This document shows positions 1-10,343 of a stretch of 64,000 nt of DNA, in pieces. Source of the DNA: Haliotis asinina (lineage: Eukaryota; Mollusca; Gastropoda; Lepetellida; Haliotidae); assembly GCF_037392515.1 (NCBI RefSeq), contig NC_090282.1, forward strand, positions 31,543,554 to 31,607,553. Reading direction: 5' to 3'. A program made the position numbers and the translations under genes. Each line of letters starts with the position of its first letter. Position 1 is the stretch's first letter. The notes below the pieces were generated by a model. It saw only the letters and a list, made by a program, of their open reading frames with translations, had not been told where the DNA came from and made no database searches.

Positions 1-266
1 TCCGACCTTCGACCGACGTTGAGTAAGTTGATATCGCCCTGAGAGGAGGTTAGCCATTGATGTTTGTTGTGGACAGGTACGCTTAATATCTCACTCAGAG
101 GTTTCGTGTATATAGACGTATCGGGTTACTGAACGCTCGACACAAAAGACTCACCTATTGAAAATGGTGTGTAGAATTCTACCTTGATGAAGAAGAACAT
201 TGTCTGTGATGGTGTTGACCTTGTGTATAATCCTGTTCACCTTAAGCAAGGCGATGCACGAGATGT

Positions 267-299
<33 letters not shown>

Positions 300-371
300 T
301 TTTACCTGTTCGATGATCACTTATATGCTTATCCCAGTCTTTTGAGATTTTATAACATCATCAACAACACT
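1..371 (+). promoter_or_regulatory. Upstream region and 5' leader of GALNT
   Basis: No coding signal is seen before the first ATG of the GALNT gene. A TATA-like string (tatata) lies near 109 and a perfect TCA trinucleotide run of about ten units covers 268-299, about 70 bases before the start codon. Where transcription starts cannot be told from sequence alone; the region may include an intron or an untranslated exon. Confidence 0.35.
268..299. repeat. (TCA)n microsatellite in the GALNT leader
   Basis: About ten uninterrupted TCA units just upstream of the GALNT start codon. Likely length-polymorphic. Confidence 0.9.
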
Positions 372-673
372 ATGAGGTTCCGAATGAAAATATACACCGC
401 CGTACTCCATGTGTTTATTTGTGGACTGTTCTTCAACTGGATCATCGGGTCACTCACAAAGAAGGAAGCTGATCCGAACGAGGGACTAGATATCCAGGTT
501 GAGGGGTTGAACGCTCGTGGTTCTAACGCCAATGGGGAAAACGGGAGGGGCATGACGTTTGTGGGGCAGGAGCTGCAGCTGGTGGAGCAGCACATGGAGG
601 TGTATAAAGTGAATGTTGTGGCCAGTGATCTCATCAGCCTCAACAGGAGCATCCCGGATACCAGGTTTCCCAG
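372..673 (+). CDS. GALNT: GALNT exon 1: cytoplasmic tail, signal anchor, stem
   Basis: Encodes residues 1-100 plus two bases. The hydrophobic stretch starts with [15 protein letters not shown] and acts as a type II anchor. A polar stem rich in Asn, Gly and Glu follows. The family-typical LNRSIPDTR sits just before the donor CCCAG|GTAGGT. Confidence 0.88.
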
Positions 674-3600
674 GTAGGTCTCCCCACCACTACAATGTGA
701 GTTATTTTGTGAATGGCAATCAGTCAACCTAGAACATGTCAGCATTGATAAAATGAAAGAACACCCTCTTGACATACCAGCATCTATAGGATTTTATTTT
801 GGGGTTTCTGACATTCTGACAGATTTAACCCCGCACTCAGTAATAGTTTAGCTATATGGAGCCGGTCTGTATATACTCTTGACCAGACATTCCAGTGATT
901 AACATCATGAGTATCAGTATACGAAACTGCGAGCCTGACCATTAGATCCATTTAGACGCAGGTTACAAGTGTAGCTTGCTGAAGATCAGTTATAACCTGG
1001 ATCTTCAAGAGTTGGCTCAAGATCACTGTATCCACGCACGATACATGGACATGCATTTTTGAAAGGAAATTCGCTTGTGGTTATCAAACATTTATAATGC
1101 ACGTAAAGAGGGGAGAATGTATGAATGCCAGCTTCTGTATTATCAGGCATACGATGTTTCGGAACATTACGCATAACGACTTCTTTAACATGGTCACAAA
1201 CTCTTTATGGTGGGGTATCCTAGTGGTTAGGGCGTTCGCTCGTCACGCCGAATACCCGGGGTGGATTCCCCACGTGAGTACAATGTATGAAGGCCATTTT
1301 CTGATGTGCCCCGCTGTGATATTGCTGGAATATTGCTTAAAAAGCGGCGTAAAACTAAACTCACACACTCTTTATGATGCATACAGAACAGACGGTGGTT
1401 CGGGACATTAGTATATGTAGATTAATTGTACAGAATGTATTTAACAATAATGACCATGGTTGCAATGCAACCGTGACATGTATGAATAAATCTCTTTATG
1501 AAAAAGCACATGTCATAATTAAATGTCCGTGTCTTCGCCTGATGTGTAATATAAACAGCCACTGCACATTGACAGAGAATGTCAGTTTGGAACAGAACAT
1601 TCACCTTCACGTGGGCATGGCGTTGACGTCTTGCAGACAGGGCGTTAACGTATTGCCGACACGTGCATGTATAGTATAGACGTCATAATTCAGGATATAA
1701 CGTTTATCCAGCGTCTAAAGGACTATCTACCAGTCAATGATAAACAGATCCACAAGTACACGGTAACATACCACTTACAACATGCATGCAGTGCGATATT
1801 GTTGGTTCCACATTGCAAGTGTAGGATCAACGTACAAGCCCCTCATTAACATTTATTTAAGGCAATCTTAGCGCTAAGACAGCTTCGAAAATCATGGCCC
1901 AGCTGCTTGATGCTATGTACATTGTATAACTATCTGTGAGTCTTTAAGGAATACACATGTCCTCATATGGTCACATATTATTATCCTTAGAACTCTCTAT
2001 TACAAAACACAATAAATTTATATTTCTTTACAAAATAAATCAAACGCCTTCTTTGCCTTCTTTTGAAAAATAATAGGATTCTTAGGAATGTGAATGACTT
2101 TCCAAACATACTTTCCAAGTATACGTCAGAATACAATTGATATTCTCAAAACTGGTGACTTGTAGCCCTGTATAAATGCATACAGCTAGTCAATATCCGA
2201 TCTATGTATGCATGCAGCAATGTATATATGTCCTTCCCATCCAGCTGTGGCAGCTTGGTATATCCTGTGTCTCAGCTTCCGACAACCAGTGTCATCATCC
2301 CCTTCCATAACGAGTGGCGTTCGCTGCTACTGAGGACGGTCCACAGCATCATCACCAGAACGCCTCCGTCACTGCTGAAGGAGATCATCTTGGTGGATGA
2401 CGCCAGCAGCTTAGGTACTGTTTCCACAAGCTTCACAGAGTGAGTGAGTGAGTGAGTTTAGTTTTACGCCGCACTCAGCAATATTACAGCTATATGGCGG
2501 CGGTCTGTAAATAATCGAGTCTGGACCAGACAATCCAGTGATCAACAACATGAGCATCGACCTGCGCAATTGGGAACCGATGACACGCGTCAACCAAGTC
2601 AGCGAGCCTGACCACCCGATCCCGTTAGTCGCCTCTTACGACAAGCTGAGTCGCCTTTTATGGCAAGCATGGGTTGCTGAAGGCCTATTCTACCCCGGGA
2701 CCTTCACGGGTCAGCTTTACAGAGAGACTGGTATCGTGTATATGTAGACAATGTAGTACATGTGGTACAGTTTCCACCAGTTGCACAGAGAGACTGGTAT
2801 TGTGTATATGTAGACAATGTAGTACATGTGGCACTGTTTCCACCAGCTTTACAGAGAGACTGGTATCGTGTATATGTAGACAATGTAATACATGTGGTAC
2901 TGTTTTCACCAGCGTTACAGAGAGACTGGTGTCATGTATATGTAGACAATGCAGTACATGTAGTACTGTTTCCACCAGCTTTACGGAGAGACTGGTATCG
3001 TGTATATGTAGACAATGTAGTATATGTACATGTGGTACTGTTTCCACCAGCTTTACAGAGAGATTGTTACTGTGTTACCCCAGACACCCACACCTCCCTT
3101 ACTCCACGTGAAATTATTGTTTGAATCCTTGGTATCTAGTAGTATCATTAATGCTGCATTATTGTGTCTTGGACCTGACCACGGACCTCAGACCACTGTT
3201 ACAGAATTTAGCCTCAAGAATGGTGGTCTGCTTTTGGTAAAAAGCTCCACATGCTGTGCTCAATATTCAGATATCTTGAAGAAGCCTCTGGACCAGTACA
3301 TCGCCAACCATTTCCAAGCCGGTAAGGTTAAGGTTTTGCGCATGCTCTTGAGGGGAGGCTTGATCAAAGGGAGGCTGAGAGGGTGGCGGGCAGCACAGGG
3401 AGACGTGCTGGTCTTCCTCGACAGCCACATGGAGGTTCAAGTGGGTTGGTAGGTAGGGCAGGCCATTAGTGCAATAGGCAGATATTTGGCTGAGCGCGTA
3501 TAACCTCCAACAAAACATTCACACCACAGAACATTTTTGACGAAATGTGTTTGAAATTTTATTTGGAGTATGCCGTGCAATAGAAACTGTTACAACAACT

Positions 3601-6600
3601 GAGTACGTTTCTTCTGTATAGTACATTTATGCCTTTTCTTTACTTTTCCATTTTTACAGACATATTCACTTGGAAAACAGAATTGGTAATCGTAATTTAT
3701 GAAATGAAAATCACGACTTTCGTCCAAATAGTTATCTGTAAACTCCATAGTAATTTTTCCTAGTCCTTGTATCATTCGTGCTTAACGTGGAAATGAAATC
3801 CGTAGGGAAATTAGTAGAATCAGGAAATATCCATTTATATTGTCATGTGAATTATTATTGTAGTGAACCTAAAGTGCATCGTTTTGTCCCAGGTTGCCTC
3901 CCCTGCTGAACGAGATAAGGAAGAACAATAAGACAGTTGCGATGAGCGTGCTGGACAAGATTGATGCTCGGACACTGCAGTACAACGTGGCTGGTGACAA
4001 TGTCATGAGATACGGTTTCCAGTGGAAACTGGGATTCTATGGTCTATACTTCAGACCGGAACAAATCGGGGAACAACGACACAGCCCAAGAAGGTAAATC
4101 CTGAAAGTCTGGCATGGCTGACTCTTGTGACAAGAAAATATCGTGGACGGTGAAATAGGTAGTGTTCGTGAAAAAATGCAACAGAATTCTTCCCATATCC
4201 ACACGAAATCTCTGCCGGAAGCAAACAATGGATCCGTGAAGATAGGGGTTAGAACTGGTCGCCAGTAATCTGTACTTGTGGTATGAACATTCTTGAGAAT
4301 TACATCGTTTTCCAATTGCATAGATCGATGTTCATGCTGTTGATCACTGGGTTGCCTGATCAAGACTGGATTATTTACAGAACGCCGATATATAGCTAGA
4401 ATATTGCTGTCCGCAGCATCAAACAACCCAAAGCAGAATCAGTTATACGATACTGACTGTTAACATGAGTTACAGTTCGTTTTTTTATGAATCACGAAAA
4501 GGACTTTTGTCAAGATGGGCTTTGCTTTTTAATATTTTGACGGTTATAGAAGTGTGGTTGATTTAAATATATCCCTGGCATTGGTTGGGCAGGGGCGTTT
4601 CAATGGTTGGAGCCGCCTATGCTGTGGACAAGTCATACTTTGAGGAGATCGGTGCCTATGACGAGGGAATGCAGATTTGGGGCGGGGAGAACATTGAGAT
4701 GGCGTGGAGGGTGAGTGACATGCTCCTACTGTTGTTGATGTCGTTGTGATCATCGTCATCTCCATCATTCAATGATTCTTTCATTCGTTCATTCCACACT
4801 TCCGCGAAGATGCGGGTTAGAACTGATGTTCAGCAAGCCATGCTTACCGTAAGAGGTGACTAACGGGATCAGGTGGTCAGATTCGCCGACTTTTTGGTTT
4901 TGGTTAACACATGTCATCCAGTCCCATTTGGGTAGACAGATGCCCCAAATGTCAGTCACTGCATTTTCTGGTCCAAACTCGACATTTTACCAATGGCTGC
5001 CGTATACATTAGTTGAGACATAACTGGGCGTGGCGTTACACAAACAAACAAACAAACAAACATTCCTACACGCGTTATGTCTCATTGGATATGATGTAAG
5101 GAAAGAGTCGTTTTTTCAGGTGTGGATGTGCGGGGGTCAGCTGCTACACGTGCCATGCTCACACGTGGGTCACATCGAGCGTCCTCAGCCCTACACCTTC
5201 CCGGGAGGAGGTAGACACGCGGTCAAGCTGGTCAATTTTAAGCGTGCAGTAGAAGTGTGGATGGGGCCGTACAAGAGATTCGTATACCGCCAGTTCCCGG
5301 AAATGGAGGTGAGTCTTCATGGATATCCCACCATGACGGTTTGTACCATACTGGCATTTGGCGTTCACCAGAACATATTCATTGAACACCTGTATAACTG
5401 ACTGTTAATAAATGACTCAACAATCCAGTGGTTGATATCATGTACATCGATCTACACAACAGGACCAGCACGCCGGAAGTGAGCTTCCTGGCTGCTGGGC
5501 GTCTCTTACGGCAAGCGTAGGTTACACATTCTCGCCAGATCCCAAAAGAATACGAGATATTTCAATGACGTCCTGTCTCCTCGCTTTTGCGAAATATCTA
5601 TCAGCGAAACACTGTTAATGGTGCCTTAGAAATGGACATCGGAATCCCTTGTATTTCGTACACAGACATGATGAGCAATGATCGAACAGAAGTTAAACTA
5701 TTATCGTAACAGAAGTAGAGAGTCATCGTACCCTGTGGTGTATCAATACCAATCACTGGATGGTCTGGTCTACACTCAATTATTTGCAGGCCGTGGTCGT
5801 GATGCTGGCACATTGCTGCATGAAACAACAAGCAATCAAGCTAACACAATTTCTTTCCGACAAGTGCACCACAGCTTGTTGTTCCAGACCCTAGACGCCG
5901 GGAACCTCTCCTCCCGCCTGGCTCTGAAGGAACGGCTGAAGTGTCGGGACTTCTCCTGGTACCTGATGCACGTGTGGCCGGAACTGTTGGTGTATGACGA
6001 GGATGTCCGTGCATGGGGAACGGTCAGTAACACTATAACTACATACTGCCCCACGGCAACACACAGGCCCTCGCGTCTTTGCGAGGGTTAAAGATTAAAA
6101 AATAATATATTGCACTGTGAAGTATTTCGAGTCGGGGTGGGGGTCATCTCAAAAACAATACTTTTTAATCTTTAAACCTCGCAAAGATGAGAGGGCCTAT
6201 GCGGAAACTTCCTTCCGTGGCTCGTTTCTGACCAGATAATAGGATCTATTATATGGTCTCTGCTCTGACACATCACTCACTTCCAGTTTCAGTTAAAGAG
6301 GCTTGAATGTAAACCCTTCCCATTTATACTACTCAAAAGAAGTCAATGGCCACATGTGACATGACAGACTAACTATATCAGTATGAAATAATACGGTGTT
6401 GTCTAACTTCACTTGAGAAGTGCATAATATTACTCGTATCTGAGTAATACATGTACATTACTTATATTTAAGTAGTATATTGTTTTGAATTTAGCAGTAT
6501 GTAGCTCATATTTGAGTAGAATAGTACATATATCATGTGTGATTTTATTAATAGTAGTATGTTAATTATATCTGCAAAGTATGTTAACCATTTTTCAAGA

Positions 6601-9324
6601 GTATATTACCTAGATAAGAAAAATATATTGCCTATATTTTGCTAGTATTTTAGTGATATCTGAAAAGCATGTTACCTGTACCAGAGACATATATTGCCTA
6701 TTTATTAATAGTACATGTATATCACTGATATCAGCGACATATATTACCTATACCAGGGACGCATGTTGCATATATTTTAGTAGTAAATTAGATACGTATT
6801 TTACGTATTTTCAGAAGCTTATTGCCTACATTTTCATAGTATATCACTCATATCACTATTGCCTGTGTAGTGTATTACTACATCAGAGACTCATATTGCC
6901 TATATAGCTACATTGTAATAGTATATCATTCATATCACTATTGCCTGTGAAGTGTATTACTATATCAGAGACTCATATTACCTACATTTTAATAGTATAT
7001 CACTCATATCACTATCGCCTGTGTAGTGTATTACTATATCAGAGACTCATATTACCTACATTTTAATAGTATATCACTCATATCACTATCGCCTGTGTAG
7101 TGTATTACTATATCAGAGACTCATATTTACCTACATTTTAGTATCTTACTTATATCAGAGACTCATATTGCCTATATTTTAGTTATATAATACCTATATC
7201 AGAGGCTTATATTACCGGCATTATAGTAGTGTATTACATATATCAGAGACTCATATTACCTACATTTTAGTGGTATGTTACCTATATCACAGACTCACAT
7301 ATCCTACATTTTAGTAGTATGTAGTTTACATTTGAAAATAATATTACCTATCAGATGTATCTTCCCTATACTTTGGTTGTATAATACGCATATCTGAGAA
7401 GTATATTACCTATTTTTTCAAAAGTATATTATCTATATTTTAGTTGTATATTACTTATATTGGAATAGTAGTTTCGTTTATGGACATTTGTGAATAACAT
7501 ACTTTGGTGACACTTACATTTTTATTATGCATTTACTGCTTGTCCAGCTGAAGAACGGACAATCCATGACGTGCCTCGATAATCATAAAGGCCTCTATCC
7601 TGGAAGGGTGTTCATGGAACAGTGTAAGGATGACCTCAACACGCAGGTAAATTTCACCTGACAGAACAGTGTAGAGAAGATCTGAATACACAAATACATG
7701 TAAATCTTACCTGACACAGCAATGTAGAGGGGATCTGAATACACAAGTAAATTGTACCTGACAGAGCAATGTAGAGAGGATCTGAATGCACAGGTAAATC
7801 TCATCTGACAGTGCAATGTAGAGAGGATCTAAATGCACGGGTAAATCTCACCTGACAGAGCAATGTAGAGAGGATCTAAACACACGGGTAAATCTCACCT
7901 GACAGAGCAATGTAGAGGGGATCTGAATACACAGGTAAATCTCACCTGAGAGAGCAATACAGAGAGCATCTGAATACACGTATAATTTTTACCTGACAAC
8001 CGTAATTCGTTATGCGTATTTGGTCTGTAATATGCTGTTATTAGTCGGGTTTTATCGCCAGTTCGTTTTAAGCGTATTCTATAAAAATAAAAAAAACACA
8101 AGTGACAATATATCTAAATAGAATATTGTATATGAATTTCATTATCGATGCGTTCTTATGTTTCCAAAGGGTTTCTCACTGATGCGCGACGGACGTCTGA
8201 GAACAACCGTGTTGTGTGTTACCATTGGCCCTATCAAGGGTAAGCAAAGGCCCTTACTTACAGAGTGTTACAACCAACACAGCACATGGACAATTCATCA
8301 CAAGGTTAGTCATTATCTTCACACTCACGTCCGTATCGTTTATCGACGTCTGGTTTTGATTTACAATCAGGTGATAAAAACGAAAGAGCAGTGATCATGT
8401 TTTTAGAGCATGCATATTCTCAAGCATAATCACCGTCAGTGCTTGCCCAGAATTTCATATTAGAGTAGCTTAGTGTTTAAGGCGTTCGCAGGTCACGCCG
8501 AACACCCAGGTTCGATTCTCCACGTGGGTACAAAGTGTCAAGCCCATTTCTGGTATCCCCAGCCGAGGCATTGTTGGAATATTGCTGAAAGAGTAGTAAA
8601 ACCGTACTCACCCACTTATGCTATAATCGCCCATGGATAACAAAGTCATGTGTTCACTTGTCGGTATTCCAATGTCGTGTCACTGCAGTTGCAGCGGTCA
8701 CGCCTCAGCTCTCATCAGTTTAGTTTGGTATGGCAGGCTGTGCTCACCCTCTTCGGGAACGCCTGGTTTTCACCGATTCATTCATATAGTTTTCATTAAC
8801 CTTCTTAAATGCTCTCTATCGACAGTGAAACTGTAGCGTAGGGTAAACGGGTGTCCGCCGGATATATACCAATATACCAACTGGCTTTTAAGTCACATTT
8901 CAAATAGGAGGATAAGAAAAAAACATTTAATTCTTTTGACCCTCCCAAAAGTTAAAATATTTCAAAGAAAATATTGTTGAATAACCATTAAAATCCGTAA
9001 AAGGTGTTGGAGAACCTTCTTGATGCAGCTAATAGCTCATTGCGGGGAGTGCCATATTCATATGATCACTCAAACATGCCCATTGTCGATTGAGCCAAAC
9101 CATCGACCACTGTTTTTCTCAGATGTGGCTTCCCCGGGCTATGACCAGTAAACGAGACTGGTGGTCGGAATAAGTTCAAAAGTTTACTGTAATTGTTTCA
9201 GACAAAATGGCTGAATGAAGAGGCAAGCGGTTTGTGTTTGGATGTGTTTAATGGGTACCCCATCATGTCACCATGTGTGGAAAACAGTACGTCACAGCAA
9301 TGGACATTTCAACACAACAAATGA
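372..9324 (+). CDS. GALNT: Polypeptide N-acetylgalactosaminyltransferase (GALNT family), 10 coding exons, complete
   Basis: Enzymes of this family move GalNAc from UDP-GalNAc onto Ser/Thr in the Golgi lumen, the first step of mucin-type O-glycosylation (CAZy GT27). Exons: 372-673, 2245-2414, 3271-3448, 3893-4093, 4593-4710, 5120-5308, 5888-6022, 7548-7646, 8170-8304, 9202-9324. All junctions are GT/AG and keep one frame, giving 549 aa, the usual family length. Seen in order: a type II signal anchor (about residues 6-27), a short stem, the GT-A domain opening with [11 protein letters not shown], the metal-binding DSH (208-210), the Gal/GalNAc motif [11 protein letters not shown] (313-323), the second metal ligand in CSHVGH (336-341) and PYTFPGG, then a ricin-type lectin domain with CLDN and a final QQW. 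I did not assign an orthologue to a numbered vertebrate GALNT. The start ATG at 372 is preferred to upstream non-ATG extension; a second ATG lies four codons later. The first AATAAA downstream is at 10162. Catalytic residues look intact, so the enzyme is probably active. Confidence 0.93.
850..1010 (-). repeat. Degenerate SINE, family A
   Basis: A diverged copy of the family whose best copies are at 2441-2711 and 52826-53085. It keeps 'agctatatgg..ccggtctgta', 'ccagacattccagtgatt' and 'gcgagcctgaccat'. The sense direction (tail ending in aaactcactc) is the minus strand. Confidence 0.65.
1192..1370 (+). repeat. tRNA-derived SINE, family B
   Basis: Has a box A-like 'tagtggttagggcgtt', a box B-like region around 'ggattcccc', the body 'gtgatattgctggaatattg' and the tail 'ggcgtaaaactaaactcac'. 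It lies in GALNT intron 1. Confidence 0.85.
1371..2244 (+). other. Rest of GALNT intron 1; no gene seen
   Basis: AT-rich sequence without coding signal. Around 1855-1900 there is 'atcttagcgctaagacagc' ending in ggccc, a single arm of the foldback element found whole at 52568-52678. Confidence 0.5.
2245..2414 (+). CDS. GALNT: GALNT exon 2: start of the GT-A catalytic domain
   Basis: Joins exon 1 as AG+C (Ser) and reads [15 protein letters not shown] then [19 protein letters not shown], the conserved beginning of GT27 domains, ending in LVDDASS. The donor is G|GTACTG, which is weak and belongs to a 66-bp repeat unit (see the array at 2709-3064). Confidence 0.92.
2441..2711 (-). repeat. Near full-length SINE, family A, in GALNT intron 2
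   Basis: About 270 bp from 'gagtgagtgagtgagttta' to 'ccttcacgggt'. It shares the tail of family B (rc: ggcgtaaaactaaactcact). It is flanked by agcttcacagag (2429-2440) and agctttacagag (2713-2724). That could be a 12-bp target duplication, or two units of the 66-bp array it is inserted into. Confidence 0.85.
2709..3064 (+). repeat. 66-bp tandem array next to GALNT exon 2
   Basis: About five units; 'agagagactgg' recurs at 2721, 2787, 2853, 2919, 2985 and 3057 (the last spacing has a 6-bp insertion). Each unit carries 'ggtactgtttccaccagct', which matches the exon-2 donor region at 2414-2433, so the true donor looks like unit one, cut from the rest by a SINE. Confidence 0.9.
3271..3448 (+). CDS. 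GALNT: GALNT exon 3: nucleotide-sugar binding core with DSH
   Basis: Begins [12 protein letters not shown] after the acceptor ATATTCAG. It carries [15 protein letters not shown] (family consensus REGLIRAR, here with Gly in place of Glu) and [12 protein letters not shown], where Asp-Ser-His binds Mn and UDP. The donor TTG|GTAGGT leaves two bases that complete Trp with exon 4. Confidence 0.92.
3893..4093 (+). CDS. GALNT: GALNT exon 4: middle of the catalytic domain
   Basis: Runs from [19 protein letters not shown] to GEQRHSPR. It contains [12 protein letters not shown], matching the conserved FxW segment of GT27. Acceptor TCCCAG|G, donor AAG|GTAAAT. Confidence 0.92.
4230..4440 (+). repeat. Degenerate SINE, family A, in GALNT intron 4
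   Basis: Sense-oriented fragment: 'ttgcatagatcgatgttcat', 'ctgttgatcactgggttg', 'ggattatttacagaacgcc' and 'atagctagaatattgctg'. Diverged from the other copies. Confidence 0.6.
4593..4710 (+). CDS. GALNT: GALNT exon 5: Gal/GalNAc-transferase motif
   Basis: Contains [17 protein letters not shown] and [15 protein letters not shown], the acceptor-side motif of GT27. The donor AGG|GTGAGT is strong. The exon is shown only in part by any single long open frame; I delimited it from the motif and flanking splice signals. Confidence 0.92.
4795..5010 (+). repeat. Degenerate SINE, family A, in GALNT intron 5
   Basis: Sense-oriented: 'cagcaagccatgcttaccgt', 'aagaggtgactaacgggatc', 'aacacatgtcatcc' and 'ctggtccaaactcgac'. 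Confidence 0.65.
5039..5064. repeat. (CAAA)n microsatellite
   Basis: Short run of about six CAAA units in GALNT intron 5, just after a SINE tail. Confidence 0.8.
5120..5308 (+). CDS. GALNT: GALNT exon 6: second metal-binding His and end of the catalytic fold
   Basis: Reads [20 protein letters not shown], then PYTFPGG, and ends [13 protein letters not shown]. The His of VGH is the third metal ligand in known structures of the family. Acceptor TTTTTTCAG, donor GAG|GTGAGT; 63 codons, phase 0 at both ends. Confidence 0.93.
5415..5530 (-). repeat. SINE family A fragment in GALNT intron 6
   Basis: 'caatccagtggttgatatca', 'catcgatctacacaa' and 'gcgtctcttacggcaagc' match internal parts of family A. 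Confidence 0.55.
5888..6022 (+). CDS. GALNT: GALNT exon 7: C-terminal part of the catalytic domain
   Basis: 45 codons containing [20 protein letters not shown], matching the conserved 'LK..L.C.sF.WYL..V.PE' segment that leads to the lectin linker. Acceptor GTTCCAG, donor ACG|GTCAGT. Confidence 0.9.
6065..6198. mobile_element. MITE-like foldback element in GALNT intron 7
   Basis: A 134-bp element with 37-bp imperfect inverted ends: left 'aggccctcgcgtctttgcga' through 6101, right 6162-6198 reading back as aggccctctcatctttgcga. The core is about 60 bp with no ORF. Probably a non-autonomous DNA transposon; no clear target duplication was recognised. Confidence 0.7.
6410..7470. repeat. AT-rich degenerate tandem repeats in GALNT intron 7
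   Basis: About 1 kb built of 'tatatcagagactcatatta' and 'cctacattttaatagtatat' blocks. A longer unit of about 73-76 bp is clearest between 6830 and 7140, where 'ctgtgtagtgtattactata' recurs. Earlier and later blocks have drifted. Confidence 0.8.
7548..7646 (+). CDS. GALNT: GALNT exon 8: first lectin repeat
   Basis: 33 codons starting [15 protein letters not shown], which carry the CLD motif of a ricin-B repeat, and ending [10 protein letters not shown] at the donor CAG|GTAAAT. This last stretch plus the donor is the template of the 47-bp array that follows in the intron. Confidence 0.9.
7614..7990 (+). repeat. 47-bp array derived from the GALNT exon 8 end and donor
   Basis: Donor-like GTAAAT recurs at 7647 (the real donor), 7700, 7747, 7794, 7841, 7888 and 7935, with a decayed copy near 7980. 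Spacing is 47 bp after the first 53. Units read 'agagcaatgtagagaggatc', matching the exon's 'gaacagtgtaaggatgacct'. Confidence 0.9.
8170..8304 (+). CDS. GALNT: GALNT exon 9: middle lectin repeat
   Basis: 45 codons, [12 protein letters not shown] to [10 protein letters not shown]. The acceptor CCAAAG is AAG rather than CAG, hence weaker. It is supported by exact phase-0 joining on both sides and by position between two clear lectin exons. Confidence 0.8.
8463..8612 (+). repeat. tRNA-derived SINE, family B
   Basis: 'gtagcttagtgtttaaggcg', box B 'ggttcgattctcc', 'aatattgctgaaagagtag' and the tail 'taaaaccgtactcaccca'. In GALNT intron 9. Confidence 0.85.
9202..9324 (+). CDS. GALNT: GALNT exon 10: last lectin repeat and stop
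   Basis: Starts [18 protein letters not shown] and ends [10 protein letters not shown] then TGA. LCLDV and QQW are the CLD and QxW marks of the last ricin-B repeat. Acceptor TGTTTCAG. Confidence 0.92.
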   Translation, partial: TKWLNEEASGLCLDVFNGYPIMSPCVENSTSQQWTFQHNK

Positions 9325-10213
9325 CCTGGGAGGCTTATAAAGACGGAGAACGGAGGTTCACCTACAGTAGTGGCCCTTCAACAGACTACAGGTGTAGGTT
9401 ATAGCAGCTAAGAGTTCGAGCTGGGTTGAAGTACACCCATATTCCTGAGAGATATGATGGAATCTCAACACAGTTTGAACTCGGAATAGAACCAGGACAT
9501 GAAACGTGATGAGTCCAGGCTATAACGACAAGTCATGGTTAAGATCGTAAGAACATCCTAAAGATGAAGGTCGGCTTGGTCAAGAGATACAGAGGGCCAA
9601 AAGTGGTCAAGTGGCGGTTAGGCGCTGAAATTGATTTGCAGAGTTGCGCCCTTTGGGCACGGCAGACACCTGTGATCGATGGTTGGAACCCTGGTTCAGG
9701 CTAATCGTAGTTTTAGCCAGAGTAGCTAAACCATTGTGTGCATCCCTTCCCTAGCCTTCATGTCGATGTGACCAGCCATGCAACAGCCGACCTGTGGTAT
9801 ATCTAAGAATGAATGAATGCATATTGTATATCGCCCCACCAGCAACTTTGCAACTATTATTCAAAGACTATTGAATTAGTTGCTTCGTACAAAATTACTC
9901 CTGTATCCCATTAGATTGTTGCATAGCTGATTGAGCTGTTCCGGGACTGTCGAATCTTGTCTGGTACAGGGATTCTAAAATATAATTTAAATAAGACCTC
10001 AGAAATACAGCTTGGGAAGTTTAGCACGTGTTAATGAATTGTTGATTCAGTCACACTCGTTCTTACAGACACTCATTCTTATAGTGGACAAATGGATGAT
10101 CGGGACGCAGCCAAGTCAAAACTATATTTTTTAAATGGCAACAAAAAATGTTATGCGCACAAATAAATTTTACGCGTCGATGCCCATGAAACATTTCACT
10201 TTTATATTAACCT
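9325..10213. other. GALNT 3' flank, no gene
   Basis: Contains the probable 3' UTR. The first canonical poly(A) signal is AATAAA at 10162. A segment at about 9595-9690 has 'gtcaagtggcggttaggcgc' and a weak box B-like 'ggttggaaccctgg', so it may be a worn tRNA-derived SINE, but this is not secure. Confidence 0.4.
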
Positions 10214-10343
10214 CATACGCTGGACAAAAAAGTTAGTGAGATATGTAAATTTTGAAATTATGAATAATGATCTATTTATTCAATGACACACTGATGAAAT
10301 ATCAATCATAAAAATACAGAAATGCTTATTTTGTCCAGTATAT
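10214..10343. mobile_element. Short MITE-like element with Tc1/mariner-type ends
   Basis: 130 bp bounded by 'catacgctggacaaaaaag' and 'cttattttgtccagtatat', which are inverted copies of each other over about 18 bases. TA-rich flanks. No coding capacity. Confidence 0.55.

Noticed and set aside
2674..3124. Repeat protein with [18 protein letters not shown] units on the plus strand
   Set aside because: Produced by the 66-bp array, with overlapping open frames on both strands. It lies in an intron and has no start context or homology.
9490..9530. A hammerhead ribozyme around 'gaaacgtgatgagtccaggc'
   Set aside because: The pieces of the core are present but in an order and spacing that do not form stem II and the three-way junction.
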